Positions 24,101 through 31,165 are shown, counted from the first letter of the stretch. The stretch: 64,000 nucleotides of DNA from Aradus depressus (GCA_963662175.1 OY759215.1:47013213-47077212), one strand, 5' to 3'. Program-made: numbers and translations. The notes: generated by a model from the letters alone, not told the origin.

Positions 24101-25102
24101 AAAACGGTCCCAAATAGTTTTCAAAAATTACAGACAGCCAATCTCTTACAATATTATTTATAAAGATTTGTAACTATCATTCTCAAATTTTCCTTCGACC
24201 AATATTTTAGGTTAAGTATTTTCCAATATCTGTCTTCCCTTGAAGATATTTATAATGCTAGTTGGTCCTTCATCAAAGCGAGGCCGATATGTAATCGATT
24301 AGAGTCATTTGATACTGATTACTAGAAATCATTAAGTCATCTCTTCAAGTATCTCCGGATACAATGCCAGAACAAACAAAGCATGCTAACCTTATTTCCA
24401 ATCAAAAATGGACTACTTATTATTATTTTGAAAGGGGGACCTTTCCCGAAACCGCATGTTACGAAAACATGTAACACTAATATCGTGTATATCTTTGCAA
24501 CTGTACTACCCGCGCATGCGCTTAACTTTGGTATCACTGTAGAGGAAAGAAGCCATTACTCGATCACGCTTATGTCGCGTGCGCAGATGGTGCCATTGTC
24601 GCGCCACGCATGACACAGTCAGAGCTAAATTTAGCCTTCTCGCGTGGCGTTCACAGAGGCGCAGCTCGGCCGTAAGTTTGTCGATCCGAGCGGGAGTGGT
24701 CGCGTTTGAGAGGGTTCACTCTGCCATAGTAGGTATAATCCATCGAACTCAAACCGGTGCTCTTCAGGAGTTATAAGGCTTCCGTAGGGTCCAGAAATGG
24801 GGTGAAGAGGCTCGGACAGCAAGACAGAAGGATGCCAATTCTCGCCAAGGTTTTGTGTATGAGAATGTATAAATTCAGAAATACATACATGTTAACAATA
24901 TGATTCCCTGACGATCAAAGCAATTTTCTATTTATTTTTTTCTCAAAATATTTCAAATACGTCATGCCTTATATCTGACTTGTAAATAAGTATATTTGGT
25001 ACCTGTAACATCGCTTGCAGCGGGTGGGCCATCGCACCTGTGGGTGGAATCCAAGCGGGCATAGCGCGTCCCCTTTTGCTGTCGGTTTCACATGGTGCAT
25101 TC
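1..25102 (-). CDS. MTCL/SOGA-family coiled-coil protein, 22 exons, 3' end outside window
   Basis: Spliced gene read from 25102 down to 1; exons are listed separately. Joined in frame they give about 1,061 residues. Order: N-terminal basic segment with a CKRC pair (RWPTRCKRCYREYRDH), a Ser/Arg-rich low-complexity region of about 280 residues, then nearly continuous coiled coil. Blocks typical of vertebrate MTCL1/SOGA proteins are present: KNCRILSFKLRKSE, DLQDSMEREADLREQLRFAE, LQLKKMATKAR, DEGISDEEDPSEL and LKRQLQVIETEASILR. Known members cross-link or stabilise microtubules; that role here is inference from family. The probable start ATG is at 25100, just inside an exon with a good acceptor, so an upstream non-coding exon is expected but was not found. 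The coding sequence runs off the window at base 1. Introns carry most of the repeats described below. I see no rival family that would explain all these blocks. Confidence 0.88.
194..328 (-). CDS. MTCL/SOGA-like exon 21, coiled coil
   Basis: Acceptor TAATTTTTCAG, donor GTAACT. Begins DKLKIMRERDKTKTQLEKEA and ends KNLKEEIDKLKG. Phase 1 at both ends. Confidence 0.87.
664..1367. mobile_element. Inverted-repeat element, TACTTCCCC family
   Basis: Left end TACCTCCCCAGAACGAA and right end GCAGGGGAAGTA are inverse to each other. Between them a ~150-bp module recurs (each with 'AAAATCAATAGGTGTCGTCC'-like and 'cgatgtattcaat' parts), and there is a poly-C run of ~24. No ORF; looks like a MITE or satellite-like element. 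Confidence 0.65.
957..984. repeat. Poly-C run inside TACTTCCCC element
   Basis: More than 20 consecutive C; length is likely uncertain in assembly. Confidence 0.85.
1878..2087 (-). CDS. MTCL/SOGA-like exon 20, coiled coil
   Basis: Acceptor TTGATTTGTTAG, donor GTAAGCA. Begins EEILVALQKSEEEKKKLSLT and ends DRLNNMIKDLESG. Phase 1 at both ends. Strong heptads throughout. Confidence 0.87.
2641..2847 (-). mobile_element. tRNA-derived SINE, type 1, copy with internal deletion
   Basis: Minus strand starts GGGCGCCGGTAGCTCAGTGG with an A box (TAGCTCAGTGGT) and a diverged B box. The far end carries the diagnostic AGAGCACTCTGGTAGTAGG and GAGTCATATAACTA. Shorter than the ~330-bp complete copies. Confidence 0.8.
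2944..3109 (-). CDS. MTCL/SOGA-like exon 19
   Basis: Acceptor ATTTTTTAG, donor GTAATT, leaves in phase 1. Begins AEADKKKNEEALKRLKEDAL, with VVKFYRSRKPKQP as a basic break, then coil again (LKKMIEENEKEI). Confidence 0.85.
3175..3276 (-). CDS. MTCL/SOGA-like exon 18
   Basis: 34 codons, phase 0, acceptor TTATTTTTCAG, donor GTTCAT (weak). Reads IKELESTNKSSNVNDSKPTI and ends EKLKNQLKK. Confidence 0.82.
4121..4361 (-). CDS. MTCL/SOGA-like exon 17, coiled coil
   Basis: Acceptor CTGTTAAAG, donor GTAATT. 80 codons after a phase-2 entry. Contains DLKRQLQVIETEASILRTKI and then QNLETENEKLSSENKKM. This corresponds to the repeated 'L-x-x-E-A-x-I-L' unit seen several times in vertebrate relatives. Confidence 0.88.
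4944..5065 (-). CDS. MTCL/SOGA-like exon 16, coiled coil
   Basis: Acceptor CATTTTCAG, donor GTAAGTA. Reads LLEQEMSELRKKLIEKDREC and ends KKPKTLQKS. Leaves in phase 2; AA+G makes Lys. Confidence 0.88.
5455..5580 (+). mobile_element. AAACTTATTTTTTGAAATATTG family, one end, with hammerhead-like motif
   Basis: Right end of the family: CTGACGA motif at 5481-5510, then TTAGTGGAATAGACAATATT and TCAAAAATAAGTTTGTTTTA. The other inverted arm is not recognisable. Confidence 0.6.
5740..5919 (-). CDS. MTCL/SOGA-like exon 15, coiled coil
   Basis: 60 codons, phase 0 both ends, acceptor TTCTATTAG, donor GTAAGC. Begins EAAVLRKKTEELENEGDRLK, directly continuing LLLELNEQ, and ends NVVYEQKMK. Confidence 0.9.
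6026..6144 (-). CDS. MTCL/SOGA-like exon 14 with acidic DEGISDEE block
   Basis: Reads RRHSPSQQRLTPEPVDKDEG, then ISDEEDPSELRLLLELNEQ. Acceptor TTTTGCAG at 6145-6146 is chosen. A second AG 12 bases upstream (exon would start at 6156) is also in frame and adds four residues. Donor is GTTATT. Leaves in phase 0. Confidence 0.88.
7257..7347 (-). CDS. MTCL/SOGA-like exon 13
   Basis: Acceptor CTGTTCCCAG, donor GTATGT. Reads AENLRKKSARLEDDNESLVL and then QLKKMATKAR. 30 codons plus one base, leaving in phase 1. The QLKKMATKAR block is family-conserved. Confidence 0.9.
7838..8100 (-). mobile_element. SINE type 1, head missing
   Basis: Matches the body and 3' end of the type 1 SINE (GCTTTAACTACGAGGTCAT, CGCTCTTTCGTCACTC, GAGTACCTGACATC on the plus strand), but the tRNA-like head is absent or too diverged. 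Confidence 0.7.
8186..8625 (-). other. GC-richer ORF-like island in MTCL-like intron
   Basis: One minus-strand frame is open from 8625 to 8186 apart from one TAA (after ARMIASRAIISGRE). It includes FPNIPSGVNSSRSSCSSLPT and, after the stop, LKLRFSQADIRQLYSSQERF. Composition differs from the AT-rich intron around it. I do not recognise it; decayed mobile-element ORF, retrocopy or unused exon are all possible. Confidence 0.35.
8700..10490. other. Intron sequence without recognisable genes
   Basis: AT-rich, with long A/T runs (for example ~10253-10275). I see no exon or repeat I can define. Confidence 0.6.
10493..11042 (-). CDS. Alternative MTCL/SOGA-like exon (possible alternative C terminus)
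   Basis: Follows exon 12 in phase 0 after acceptor TATATTCTAG. The frame stays open for 183 codons and then on to a stop at 10428-10430. It begins IFRLQLKKKLSKLSSDIIPE, is rich in Glu, Lys, Ser and Thr, and contains KHSKSLPEML. A GTAAAA donor at 10492-10491 would leave phase 1, which does not fit the phase-0 start of the next conserved exon. Options are: an alternative terminal exon (an AATAAA-type signal lies near 10290 on this strand), use of an in-frame internal donor such as GTAACT, or a missing exon. An open frame this long in AT-rich sequence is unlikely by chance, but its use is unproven. Confidence 0.55.
11975..12415. mobile_element. Inverted-arm element, AAACTTATT family
   Basis: Left arm starts AACTTCCAAGTTGAGAAACG and includes ACAAACTTATTTTTTGAAAT; right arm is its inverse and ends ACAATATTCCAAAAATAAGT. 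Interior ~200 bp without ORF. The right arm carries the CTGACGA/GAAA motif (12326-12350); the left arm has a decayed copy. Confidence 0.65.
12505..12633 (-). CDS. MTCL/SOGA-like exon 12
   Basis: 43 codons, phase 0, acceptor ATATTTCAG, donor GTGATT. Contains LRDLQDSMEREADLREQLRF then AEEE. This continues directly into the AENLRKK of the exon at 7257-7347, as in vertebrate relatives, so that is taken as the main splice. The alternative exon at 10493-11042 can also follow it in frame. Confidence 0.9.
13225..13359 (-). CDS. MTCL/SOGA-like exon 11
   Basis: 45 codons, phase 0, acceptor AAAATCTAG, donor GTAAAA. Reads TAARLEKELHEVNMKSKSTE, then a Lys/Pro-rich break in the coil ending PKLGSVPKTPSSE. 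Confidence 0.87.
13471..13548 (-). CDS. MTCL/SOGA-like exon 10
   Basis: 26 codons, phase 0, acceptor GTATTGTTAG, donor GTACGC. Reads VAGGQTGLDKMERIKQLEHD. Corresponds in position to the family's 'GLEQDLKVA' region downstream of KNCRIL. Confidence 0.87.
14097..14392 (-). repeat. GC-richer interspersed repeat, copy 1
   Basis: Inverse of 24437-24785: shares ACATGTTTTCGTTACATGCG, GATCCGAGCGGGAGT-type and CATCAAACTCAAACC blocks, with CpG-rich centre. No ORF. Confidence 0.6.
14658..14811 (-). CDS. MTCL/SOGA-like exon 9 with KNCRIL block
   Basis: Acceptor TTTTGGTTTAG, donor GTATGT. Reads REDRADEYTMLKKELEQASK and then NCRILSFKLRKSERK. The KNCRIL-x-x-x-LRK block is the strongest family signature in the gene. 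Enters in phase 2, leaves in phase 0. Confidence 0.9.
15365..15636 (-). CDS. MTCL/SOGA-like exon 8, coiled coil
   Basis: Acceptor CATTTTCCAG, donor GTACCT; 90 codons plus 2 bases. Begins VLKLQQKVNELKTTVEDLQD and ends in a very acidic helix, EMEEEMDEMQDKF. Matches the 'leucine/glutamate helix then KNCRIL' order of the family. Leaves in phase 2. Confidence 0.88.
15640..16820. other. Intron sequence, nothing recognised
   Basis: AT-rich; a GC-richer patch at ~16580-16690 has no frame that joins the gene. Confidence 0.55.
16821..17235. repeat. Minisatellite, ~110-bp unit, about 3.7 copies
   Basis: Units start near 16821, 16933, 17043 and 17157 (ATTGTTTAAAGTGAAGTGAT ... GGAGGTTCAGGTGTG ... GTGTACTGCCCATGTGACAG). 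Inner copies are very similar, outer ones diverged. Ends ~47 bp from the splice donor of exon 17282-17416. Confidence 0.85.
17282..17416 (-). CDS. MTCL/SOGA-like exon 7, start of coiled coil
   Basis: 45 codons, phase 0, donor GTAAGA. The acceptor (GTGTTTAAAG) is weak but is the only one that keeps frame. Reads EEIEQLKKEVEALKARCEKA, a clear heptad pattern, and ends in a Ser-rich tail (DTGSSRNSASE). The first intron bases after its donor run almost directly into a ~110-bp minisatellite. Confidence 0.83.
17514..17681 (-). CDS. MTCL/SOGA-like exon 6, Lys-rich then acidic
   Basis: The acceptor is weak (ACAAAAAG) with a poor pyrimidine tract; the donor is GTAAAA. 56 codons in phase 0, starting VKNTASKPPLPKERKKSPPK, then an acidic SSSDESDDDG block. 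The charge switch lies just before the coiled coil begins. Confidence 0.8.
17762..17934 (-). CDS. MTCL/SOGA-like exon 5, basic linker
   Basis: Acceptor CGTTTCTCAG, donor GTAAGA. Reads DDPRRTQYTVRRRTTTLSNL and ends KTKADVSLQ. Arg/Ser/Thr-rich, basic and probably disordered. Basic regions of this sort often bind microtubules in such proteins, but that is inference. Leaves in phase 0. Confidence 0.87.
17997..18826. mobile_element. TACTTCCCC-family element split by a LINE
   Basis: Starts TACTTCCCCAACACGAATTA and ends TAGGTGAGGAAGTA. The Jockey LINE end at 18217-18690 interrupts it; the two flanks together match the organisation of the copy at 664-1367. Confidence 0.65.
18217..18690 (-). mobile_element. 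Jockey-type LINE, 5'-truncated 3' end
   Basis: Minus-strand ORF at 18673-18359 reads MTYGVQLWGSAKPSHTIRIQ, then NKILRTITQCPYYVSN, and ends RRLNRRWPRDLL before a stop. That is the standard C-terminal end of Jockey-clade reverse transcriptase ORFs. A 3' UTR of ~120 bp and a poly(A) tail (T run at 18218-18238 on the plus strand) follow. The reading frame is intact over the kept part. It sits inside the TACTTCCCC inverted-repeat element at 17997-18826. Confidence 0.88.
19511..19647 (-). CDS. MTCL/SOGA-like exon 4
   Basis: Acceptor GTTTTAG, donor GTATCAAG. A Ser/Trp run (SSSSWSSSSPNLADVEKK) is followed by TLTVSFTLPRRRPTPDTG. Enters in phase 2 and leaves in phase 1 (single G), which makes Asp with the AT that opens the next exon. 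Confidence 0.85.
20101..20473 (+). mobile_element. GC-rich LINE-like 3' fragment with poly(A)
   Basis: GC-rich block that ends CATGGCTAATATGC, then TCATAAGGCC and a run of A. Its 3' half (from TGTTTACTGTCTGTC at ~20279) is repeated at 25628-25819. ORFs through it are low-complexity and not recognisable. Poly(A) and truncation at different 5' points suggest a LINE or SINE 3' end. Confidence 0.6.
20474..20905. mobile_element. Inverted-arm element, AAACTTATT family, decayed
   Basis: Left arm ACTTATATTTTGAAATATTG..., right arm CTGACAATAATATAATGCTG... to ATAGAGAATATTTCAAAATA. Directly follows the poly(A) of the LINE-like fragment at 20101-20473, so one may have inserted into the other. Confidence 0.55.
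21425..21550 (-). CDS. MTCL/SOGA-like exon 3, Ser-rich linker
   Basis: Acceptor TTGTTGTCAG, donor GTATAT. Reads SKSESRVPENTLGSRNWTSS and then a Ser/Asn-rich stretch ending SDQSYSPSN. Low complexity and probably disordered. Phase 2 on both sides. Confidence 0.85.
21872..22080 (+). mobile_element. SINE type 1, diverged
   Basis: Plus-oriented head GGGCGCCAATAGCTCATAGG with the B-box region deleted, then CTTGAGCACACCATCCTTCG and a body with TTGTCAGGTACTCG. Confidence 0.65.
22196..22217. repeat. (TA)n microsatellite
   Basis: About 11 TA units in an intron. Confidence 0.9.
23035..23133 (-). CDS. MTCL/SOGA-like exon 2
   Basis: Acceptor GTTTTAG, donor GTGCG. Reads EYRDHGNRNKESDSQLRKNE and then LTVSTPALSSNT. 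Completes the CKRC-containing N-terminal segment and enters the Ser/Thr-rich linker. Enters and leaves in phase 2. Confidence 0.85.
24437..24785 (+). repeat. GC-richer interspersed repeat, copy 2
   Basis: Homologous to 14097-14392 in opposite orientation, ~50 bp longer. Lies between coding exons 1 and 2 of the MTCL-like gene. Confidence 0.6.
25003..25102 (-). CDS. MTCL/SOGA-like exon 1 of coding part (probable start)
   Basis: Acceptor TTTTGTGCAG precedes it and donor GTACC follows. ATG at 25100-25098 opens the frame MHHVKPTAKGDALCPLGFHP, followed by QVRWPTRCKRCY. It ends in phase 2 (AG), and AG+G makes Arg with the next exon. A second open frame exists in this exon, but it fails to join the next exon without a stop, which fixes the reading frame. 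Because a good acceptor sits 2 bases before the ATG, the 5' UTR must start in an exon further up. Confidence 0.82.
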
Positions 25103-25560
25103 CTGCACAAAATAATATTTCATAATTGTTAATGCATATTTTGAATTATATATCGTTATTGAAAAAGATAATATTTACAGAAAAGAATTGAAACGATATT
25201 CTACACAATGTTCAATTGAAAACTCGAAACAGATATTAGCAGCCCTTCCCTCTTTCCTCAAATATAGATACCAAAAATATCCATATGATCAAACGTTGTA
25301 AATATGATTTTCTACATTATTCGTTTTATACATTAATGTAAGAATACATTTCTGCTATCTGTGTCGATGCAGTGGAAAGCTAATAAAATAAACAAAAACA
25401 AAGAACTTGTTATACTTTTATATTGTCTAATTGTACAGAAATATGTACATAAAGTGTACCGGGTTCAACAGTGACATTTAATTTTGTTAGCTTGTCATAT
25501 TTATACAATTCTCAGGTTACTGTTATTTAAGACTGTGAAGACGGGAGAAGTCCCTGGATT

Positions 25561-25582
25561 GGGGGGGGGGGGGGGGGGGGGG
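25561..25582. repeat. Poly-G run
   Basis: 22 consecutive G upstream of the LINE-like fragment at 25628; possible sequencing-length uncertainty. Confidence 0.85.
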
Positions 25583-25627
25583 AGTCTCACACCTTAGTAT
25601 AACATTTACAAATATTTGAGTTTTGCG

Positions 25628-25819
25628 CTAATGTTTACTGTCTGTCTAAGTGTGCTTGCAGAGAGCGACCCGGTGGTGCGGTTCCTTGTCCCCTGGTTCG
25701 GTCTTGCGGTTCGTTGGGTCCCTCGAGGTTCTCCCCTGGGCTTTTCGTCCTCCTCCCATGTCCCATACCGTGTGACATATACATGGCTAATATGCTTCGT
25801 TCATAAGGCCGAAAAAAAA
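25628..25819 (+). mobile_element. Second copy of the GC-rich LINE-like 3' fragment
   Basis: About 90% like 20279-20473 by eye, same orientation, with a small deletion after GAGAGCG. Same tail and an A run at the end. 5'-truncated further than the other copy. Confidence 0.65.
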
Positions 25820-25880
25820 ATATATATATTTGAGTTGTCAACAATCTAATAAAATAAAGAAAATAACTCTCTTCAGTTTT

Positions 25881-26345
25881 TACTTCCCCAGCTATACGAA
25901 GTATAAGGGAAGTTATGTAATCTGTCAGAAATTCGATTCTGTGTTTTCAATGGAACTATGTTTGATTGCAAAAATTAAATTATGGTTCTATGTGGACACG
26001 ATAACTCCCGATAGAATTAATGTATCAACACGAAATTTCATATGTAAATTCAAAACTCCATAAGAACATCATCTATTAATTTTCAGATCAACTCAAAAAC
26101 CGACATGGAATTTTATATTTAAATTCAAAATTTCATAAGCAACCATTTCTTTTCTATGAAATCGGCCGAAGGGAATGGGGCTCAACTCAAAAACCCTAAT
26201 AACTGCCGATGTAATGAATATATCGACACATTTAGTATGAGGATTCAAATCCTACGTATCTCAACTATATTTTTAGCCCAAACGGTCAATAGGTTTTGGT
26301 GAAAGAGATAAAAACCCTAATTGAATAATTTGTGCTAGAGAAGAA
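25881..26345. mobile_element. TACTTCCCC-family element
   Basis: Starts TACTTCCCCAGCTATACGAA and carries the GATGTAATGAATATATCGAC module, in the opposite orientation to the copy at 664. The right end is decayed (GTGCTAGAGAAG). Confidence 0.6.
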
Positions 26346-26741
26346 CATTTCCGTTTTCAACGACGACTATTTTTAAAGGTTAACTTTGTCACATAATATC
26401 AATAATTGATATTAATCATTAATATTCTCTTCGATGTAGACTCAGGTAAAATACTGATGAGTTTTCAAAGCATGATAGAGTACCACGAGTAGGTGAAAAG
26501 GGAAAAGAAATATCCAAACCATTGAAGCAATTTCCGTGTGACACGCAACAATTAGTGGAGTCGTAGGTTAATTTAATAATGTGTCCTGAAGATGACAACA
26601 TGCAACACATAAACAGGTTCTGTTACCATGGTTCTATATACTTCGATACAAGTAATCTCTACATCGCAATGATAAACAAAAGGTCCTCTAAGCAGGAAGT
26701 AACATCAAAATTATGATTTTGAGAGCTTAACAAGTTTACAT

Positions 26742-27100
26742 CTCAAGTTACACGAAGCATAAGGAAAGTTATGTAATAGGTGTACACAAAATCCCATAAG
26801 AACAACACCTATAAATTTTCAGCCATATCGGACAAAGAGAAATGGAGGATCAGAGGAGGGGGCCATACTCAATCATTTGTAATAATTTTCGATGTAATGA
26901 ATATATCAACACAAAATTTAGTACGATGATTCAGAAAACACTGAATGAGTCGATAGTATGTGAATACGACACCTCATAAGGACAACATCTATCAATTTTC
27001 AACGATATTGACCAAGGGAAGGGGGAGAGCTCAACCCAAAAACCCTAAAAATCTCGATGAAATGAATGTGTCAACAAAAGGCTCAGACAACTGTTGATTT
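26742..27100. mobile_element. TACTTCCCC-family element, end decayed
   Basis: Begins CAAGTTACACGAAGCATAAG then GAAAGTTATGTAAT, followed by two modules with GATGTAATGAATATATC and CCATAAGAACAACACC. Confidence 0.55.
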
Positions 27101-27363
27101 TTAAGAAGGAGGAGAAATGAGGCTTGTGATCGAATAAAACAAACTTGTGGAATTTCTGCAGCTTTCGGCACTGAGTGTACCTTCTTCAGTACTTATATAA
27201 ATTATTACTGAATTGATGTATGCTAGATTTGAGTAGAAGGCAGGATATTAAAACTAATTGATATTAAATCAATAATTAACATTTAAATTATTTACAGCAA
27301 AACAAACTGAAATATTATACCTAAACAAAAAAAATTATGAACTAAATACATATAAATGTATTT

Positions 27364-27462
27364 ATTTAAATTTAGGGTAGACAAAATTAATGACTCCCAC
27401 AGAGTCGGGCTCATGTCCACCAGAGTGACGAAAGAGCGCTCTGGTAGTAGACGATATTTTTT
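27364..27462 (+). mobile_element. SINE type 1, 3' fragment
   Basis: Contains GTCGGGCTCATGTCCACCAG and AGAGCGCTCTGGTAGTAG. It lies within a larger inverted-repeat element (27100-27960), so it appears to be nested. Confidence 0.65.
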
Positions 27463-27495
27463 TTGGACTTTTATTCGATGCATATTAGCCATATC
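27460..27495 (-). mobile_element. Short LINE/SINE tail remnant
   Basis: T run followed by GGACTTTTATTCGATGCATA then TTAGCCATATC, a diverged copy of the same 3' tail as the type 2 SINE. Confidence 0.4.
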
Positions 27496-28029
27496 GCTTG
27501 TAATAAATTTTTCGTTAAATGCATAATCGGGTACAAAAATGATAGTTCTGTTCAGGAAAAAAGTTGTACAAGTGATATCCTAGCCAGTGCTGAGATCTAG
27601 TGGCAAATAACTTATTCCATTTTGGTGACATGGACAAGTAACATATAAATAGTGACCTTGAAATTAAGATTTTTATTCAATTTTATGGTTTGCTAACAGC
27701 AACTTTCACCATAAAAACAGAAGACAAAATATTTCCGGTTTCGATAAATTATAGATTTTTTAAATCAGTTAAGGACTTAATGCACAGTTTCTTCAAAGTT
27801 TTAAATATGTCACTTAGACCACTTTGATTCTAATCCAGTCATATGTCAATATAGGTCCTGAAGAAGGCACACTCAGTACCGAAAGCTTGTCAGAAATTGT
27901 AAGAGTTTGTATTAATCGACCAGAAGCCTGATCTCTCATCCTACTTATTACATCGTTGATTAATCCTCCCTAATTACTGATTTTTAGTCAAAATAGTCAA
28001 TTGGTGTTAGTCAAGGAACGATTTTGTTA

Positions 28030-28790
28030 TGGAATGCGTGCGTAAAGGCTGGTCCAAACAATATGACTGGTCGTTCGTTTCTCTTGCCAATACAAAACGA
28101 TGCCAACAAGCGGATTCCACAATTGTCGTCAGTACCGTTTTCTCCAATTTTTATTTATCTTACCTCTTGTCCTATTTCTTCCGAAAATAATGGAGTTCCT
28201 TGATCACTCAAAAAACTACATCATTCGAAATATCGAAGTGATGGTTCGTAAACATCATCGTCCCCAGCACAAAATCGACTTGACTTTTTTTTTTGTCCAA
28301 CTTTTTCTGTAGATAGTCCTCAGAGAATCTGTTTTTGTCGTAACCGAATCTGTGATCGCCACGGACTCTATCTCTTTGTATTTTTCAATTAAAACCTCAT
28401 AGGCCAGATTTTTTTTTGTTGTCCAGATTACAACGCAGGGGGCAAGAAGTCGGTACTTGAGGAACTTATAGGAAATTCAATTCTGAACAAAATAGTTTAT
28501 ATAAACATTGGTCCGTAAATGCTTCCCTAAAATGGAACAGTATAAACACTTTAAGAAACCACGTTTTTTGCAGTTTCTTCAAGTTGTCAAAATGACGTCT
28601 GGAAAAAAATCCTCTGGTGATCCTCCAGAGAGAAAAACATCTTGGGTACTCCCGAACACCTTGTAAACGATTAATTCTAAAGATGGACTTTGGTCAGCTC
28701 ATATTCACAATTAACAGGACCGCAAACCATGTTGTCGAAAAAACCTTGATGATAAAAAACCCAAAGTGTGCTACTTTTGGAGAATTGCCC
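28030..28790. other. Intergenic, unclassified
   Basis: Slightly GC-richer segment with short ORFs in several frames, none recognisable. It ends against an AAACTTATT-family end. Confidence 0.4.
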
Positions 28791-28794
28791 ATAT

Positions 28795-28905
28795 ATAAAC
28801 TGAGTTTATAATTAAACGTGCTTTTGGTGTAATGCCGAAACCAGGAATATATGTAAAAATTTTTTTGAAATGGACAATATTTCAAAGAAGGTTGTTTTAT
28901 TTTTT
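28795..28905 (+). mobile_element. AAACTTATT-family right end
   Basis: GGTGTAATGCCGAAACCAGG followed by TGAAATGGACAATATTTCAA. Other arm not found. Confidence 0.5.
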
Positions 28906-28959
28906 TTCAATATGAGTTTTAACGTTCTCGTTCCTCAACTTAGAAGTTTAGTCATTTTA

Positions 28960-29022
28960 TGAAACGTCCTTTGGTAGTAGGCGATATGATCTTGTAGTTG
29001 AAGTCCGGGCATAAGTCATTGA
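28960..29022 (+). mobile_element. SINE type 1, short 3' fragment
   Basis: Contains TTGGTAGTAGGCGATATGAT and AAGTCCGGGCATAAGTCAT. Confidence 0.55.
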
Positions 29023-29697
29023 AATAAACAAACAAACAATAAAGAATGAAGTATATTAAAAAAATTCAAATTTATTACTTTTGTGGTATTTGGTAGATTA
29101 TAATATAATATACATATTATGTTGCTTTTGTTCTTGTACTGCATCAGTTGTTTTTAATTTAATACAAAAAACCCAGCTTTATCCAAGCAGGGTTGGATAG
29201 ACTGCACATTATCTGGATAAAGCTAGAAATTAATGTTTTTGAGCAACTTTATCCAGCTGTTTTCAATATTACGGGTATTATCCAGATAAACTTAAAATTA
29301 TGTGATTTCTTGCTATATCCGTAACATACGAGTATTTACAAGTATATGTTCTATTACGTTCTTTTATTAGACATTTTAATTTTTGATGAATTTGGATAAT
29401 AGAAACCCCCCAACCTCCCTCCCTTGCTACGCCCAAGTTGACAGGCGTCAAGAATCGATCTCAAATGGGAGTTAAGGAAAGAATACTCATTAAAAGTTTA
29501 CTTCCCTTTTTTCTGATTGCTATTCACTGATAGTAATCGATTTATTCATATGTCTTACGTCAGTTACAACATCCAGTCTCTTTAAGAATTTAAATCGTAT
29601 CGATTAGAGTGAGTAAAAGTCGATAAATTACCAAACTGTTTTACCACCTCCGCTTCTCAGAATAGAGAAAAATATTGAAATATTTCACCTCCCCAAT

Positions 29698-29755
29698 AAA
29701 AAACCTAAGGGCCTCGACCGGGTTTCGAAACCACGATCCTGACCTTTGTTACAAT
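29698..29755 (-). mobile_element. SINE type 1, head fragment
   Basis: Plus strand GGGCCTCGACCGGGTTTCGA then AACCACGATCCTGACC, the B-box end of the SINE head. Confidence 0.5.
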
Positions 29756-30582
29756 TAGTGACTAAGAGATCCCTTCAAATTAGTTGTCTGATCTGAAGTC
29801 TCGGTGAAAATTCAGTTTTTAGTTTTTACAATGTTATAAAATGAGAATTGTAAAAAAAAAAAATATATAGAAATATTTTAGGTAAATGGCTAAAAGAATT
29901 TCTTTAAATGTTCATATCAGAGGAAGAAGTTCCTCAATGCGTTTATACTGAATTCGCCCCCGGAACATTAAAAAATAAATAAATATTTAATGAAAAAACG
30001 TGATATAATAGCAGTCGAGACACTGCTTGTGCCATCATCGAGAAAAGTGTAAATTTTTCTTTTCTTTTTACAAAAGATTTTTATAAATCCTATCTACTTA
30101 TATTGTCTCGATATGCGAAACATGATCCATTACGGGGGTCCATACCTGAAGAGCTACAGCGTAATGCCGACCCCTGGCTATAGTCAACCAATATTTTACT
30201 GTGCTAAAAGTTATTTAATAGAGTTGGGAGAAGTGCCAAAACTTTTCAAACCACACTGATAGTCCCCATGGGTGGAGTTTCCAACGACAAACTTTATGTT
30301 TAAAAAATAATTCTATTTTACCAAATGTAGTAAAAAAGATATTTGAGTTGATATAATAATTAGTAGAAAACGAATATAATATGAATAAAACTCTGATACA
30401 GAGGTAGTAATAAAATATATTTTTGTATAAAGTTTCAAAACTGCAGTTCGGCCAGGAATTTTGAATTTTGGCCCAGTATCTATGATTTTCTATTTAAATA
30501 GAGATAGAACGCAGTTGTGTCTAAGTAGGTAAATATAGCCCAGATAAAGCAATTAATTACAGGTACTGTACATGAACAATTT

Positions 30583-31165
30583 TTTTTTATATTATTTATT
30601 TATTGTATACAATAAGATATTTACAACCGTGGAAAGTACACAGAGAAAGCACACAATGGTAACAGTGAGTTTCATTCACTTATCATTGTCACGGCTGCTA
30701 GGTCTCCCGGCCATTGGCGCTTAAGATGCCTTTCAGGATTTTGGGAAAGTGTGGCACATTGAAGAGCACTAAATTAGAGGATTATTTTGGGAACTAAGGA
30801 GCAATGGAGTTTCTTATATCTGAGTTTAACTACTTCGGTGATGAAAGCAATTTTGATACCTGTGTGAAGAATTTTGTTGGAAACATAATAAGGAGCATTG
30901 ACTATTTTACTCAGAATTTTGGATTGAAGATTAAAGAGATTAGATGCGGTTTAGATTGGATGCCTTGGCAGTACCCTATAGTTCAAATCCATAAGTCCAA
31001 ATAGGTTCTAGTAGAGTATTATATAGTAATAGTTTTGTATAGAAAGTTAATTTAGATCTCTGGTCAAATAGTCTCAGTTTATGTCTTGTCTTTCCAGTCA
31101 TGTGTGTGTGTGGGTTCCAGGTAAGTCGTTTGTCAAGGAGGCCTGGTTTGCGAGCTTCTTGATAT
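30583..31165 (-). mobile_element. Decayed Jockey-type LINE 3' end
   Basis: On the minus strand, conceptual translation from ~31140 down gives LTWNPHTHMTGKTRHKLRLF, then LEPIWTYGFEL, and later SKIVNAPYYVSNKILHT, with several stops and frame shifts. These are Jockey reverse-transcriptase C-terminal blocks. It ends in an A-rich tail near 30583. It is a different and older copy than the one at 18.2 kb. Confidence 0.8.

Larger units (their letters stand above)
27100..27960. mobile_element. Inverted-arm element with CTGAAGAAGG/CCGAAAGC motif
   Basis: Left arm AATGAGGCTTGTGATCGAAT... with AGCTTTCGGCACTGAGTGTA; right arm inverse: CTGAAGAAGGCACACTCAGT... to CGACCAGAAGCCTGATCTCT. Arms ~90 bp. A SINE 1 fragment is nested inside. 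Confidence 0.6.

Noticed and set aside
25003..25102. Second open frame of this exon (NAPCETDSKRGRAMPAW...)
   Set aside because: It would enter a stop in the next exon, while the MHHVKPT frame continues across all later junctions.
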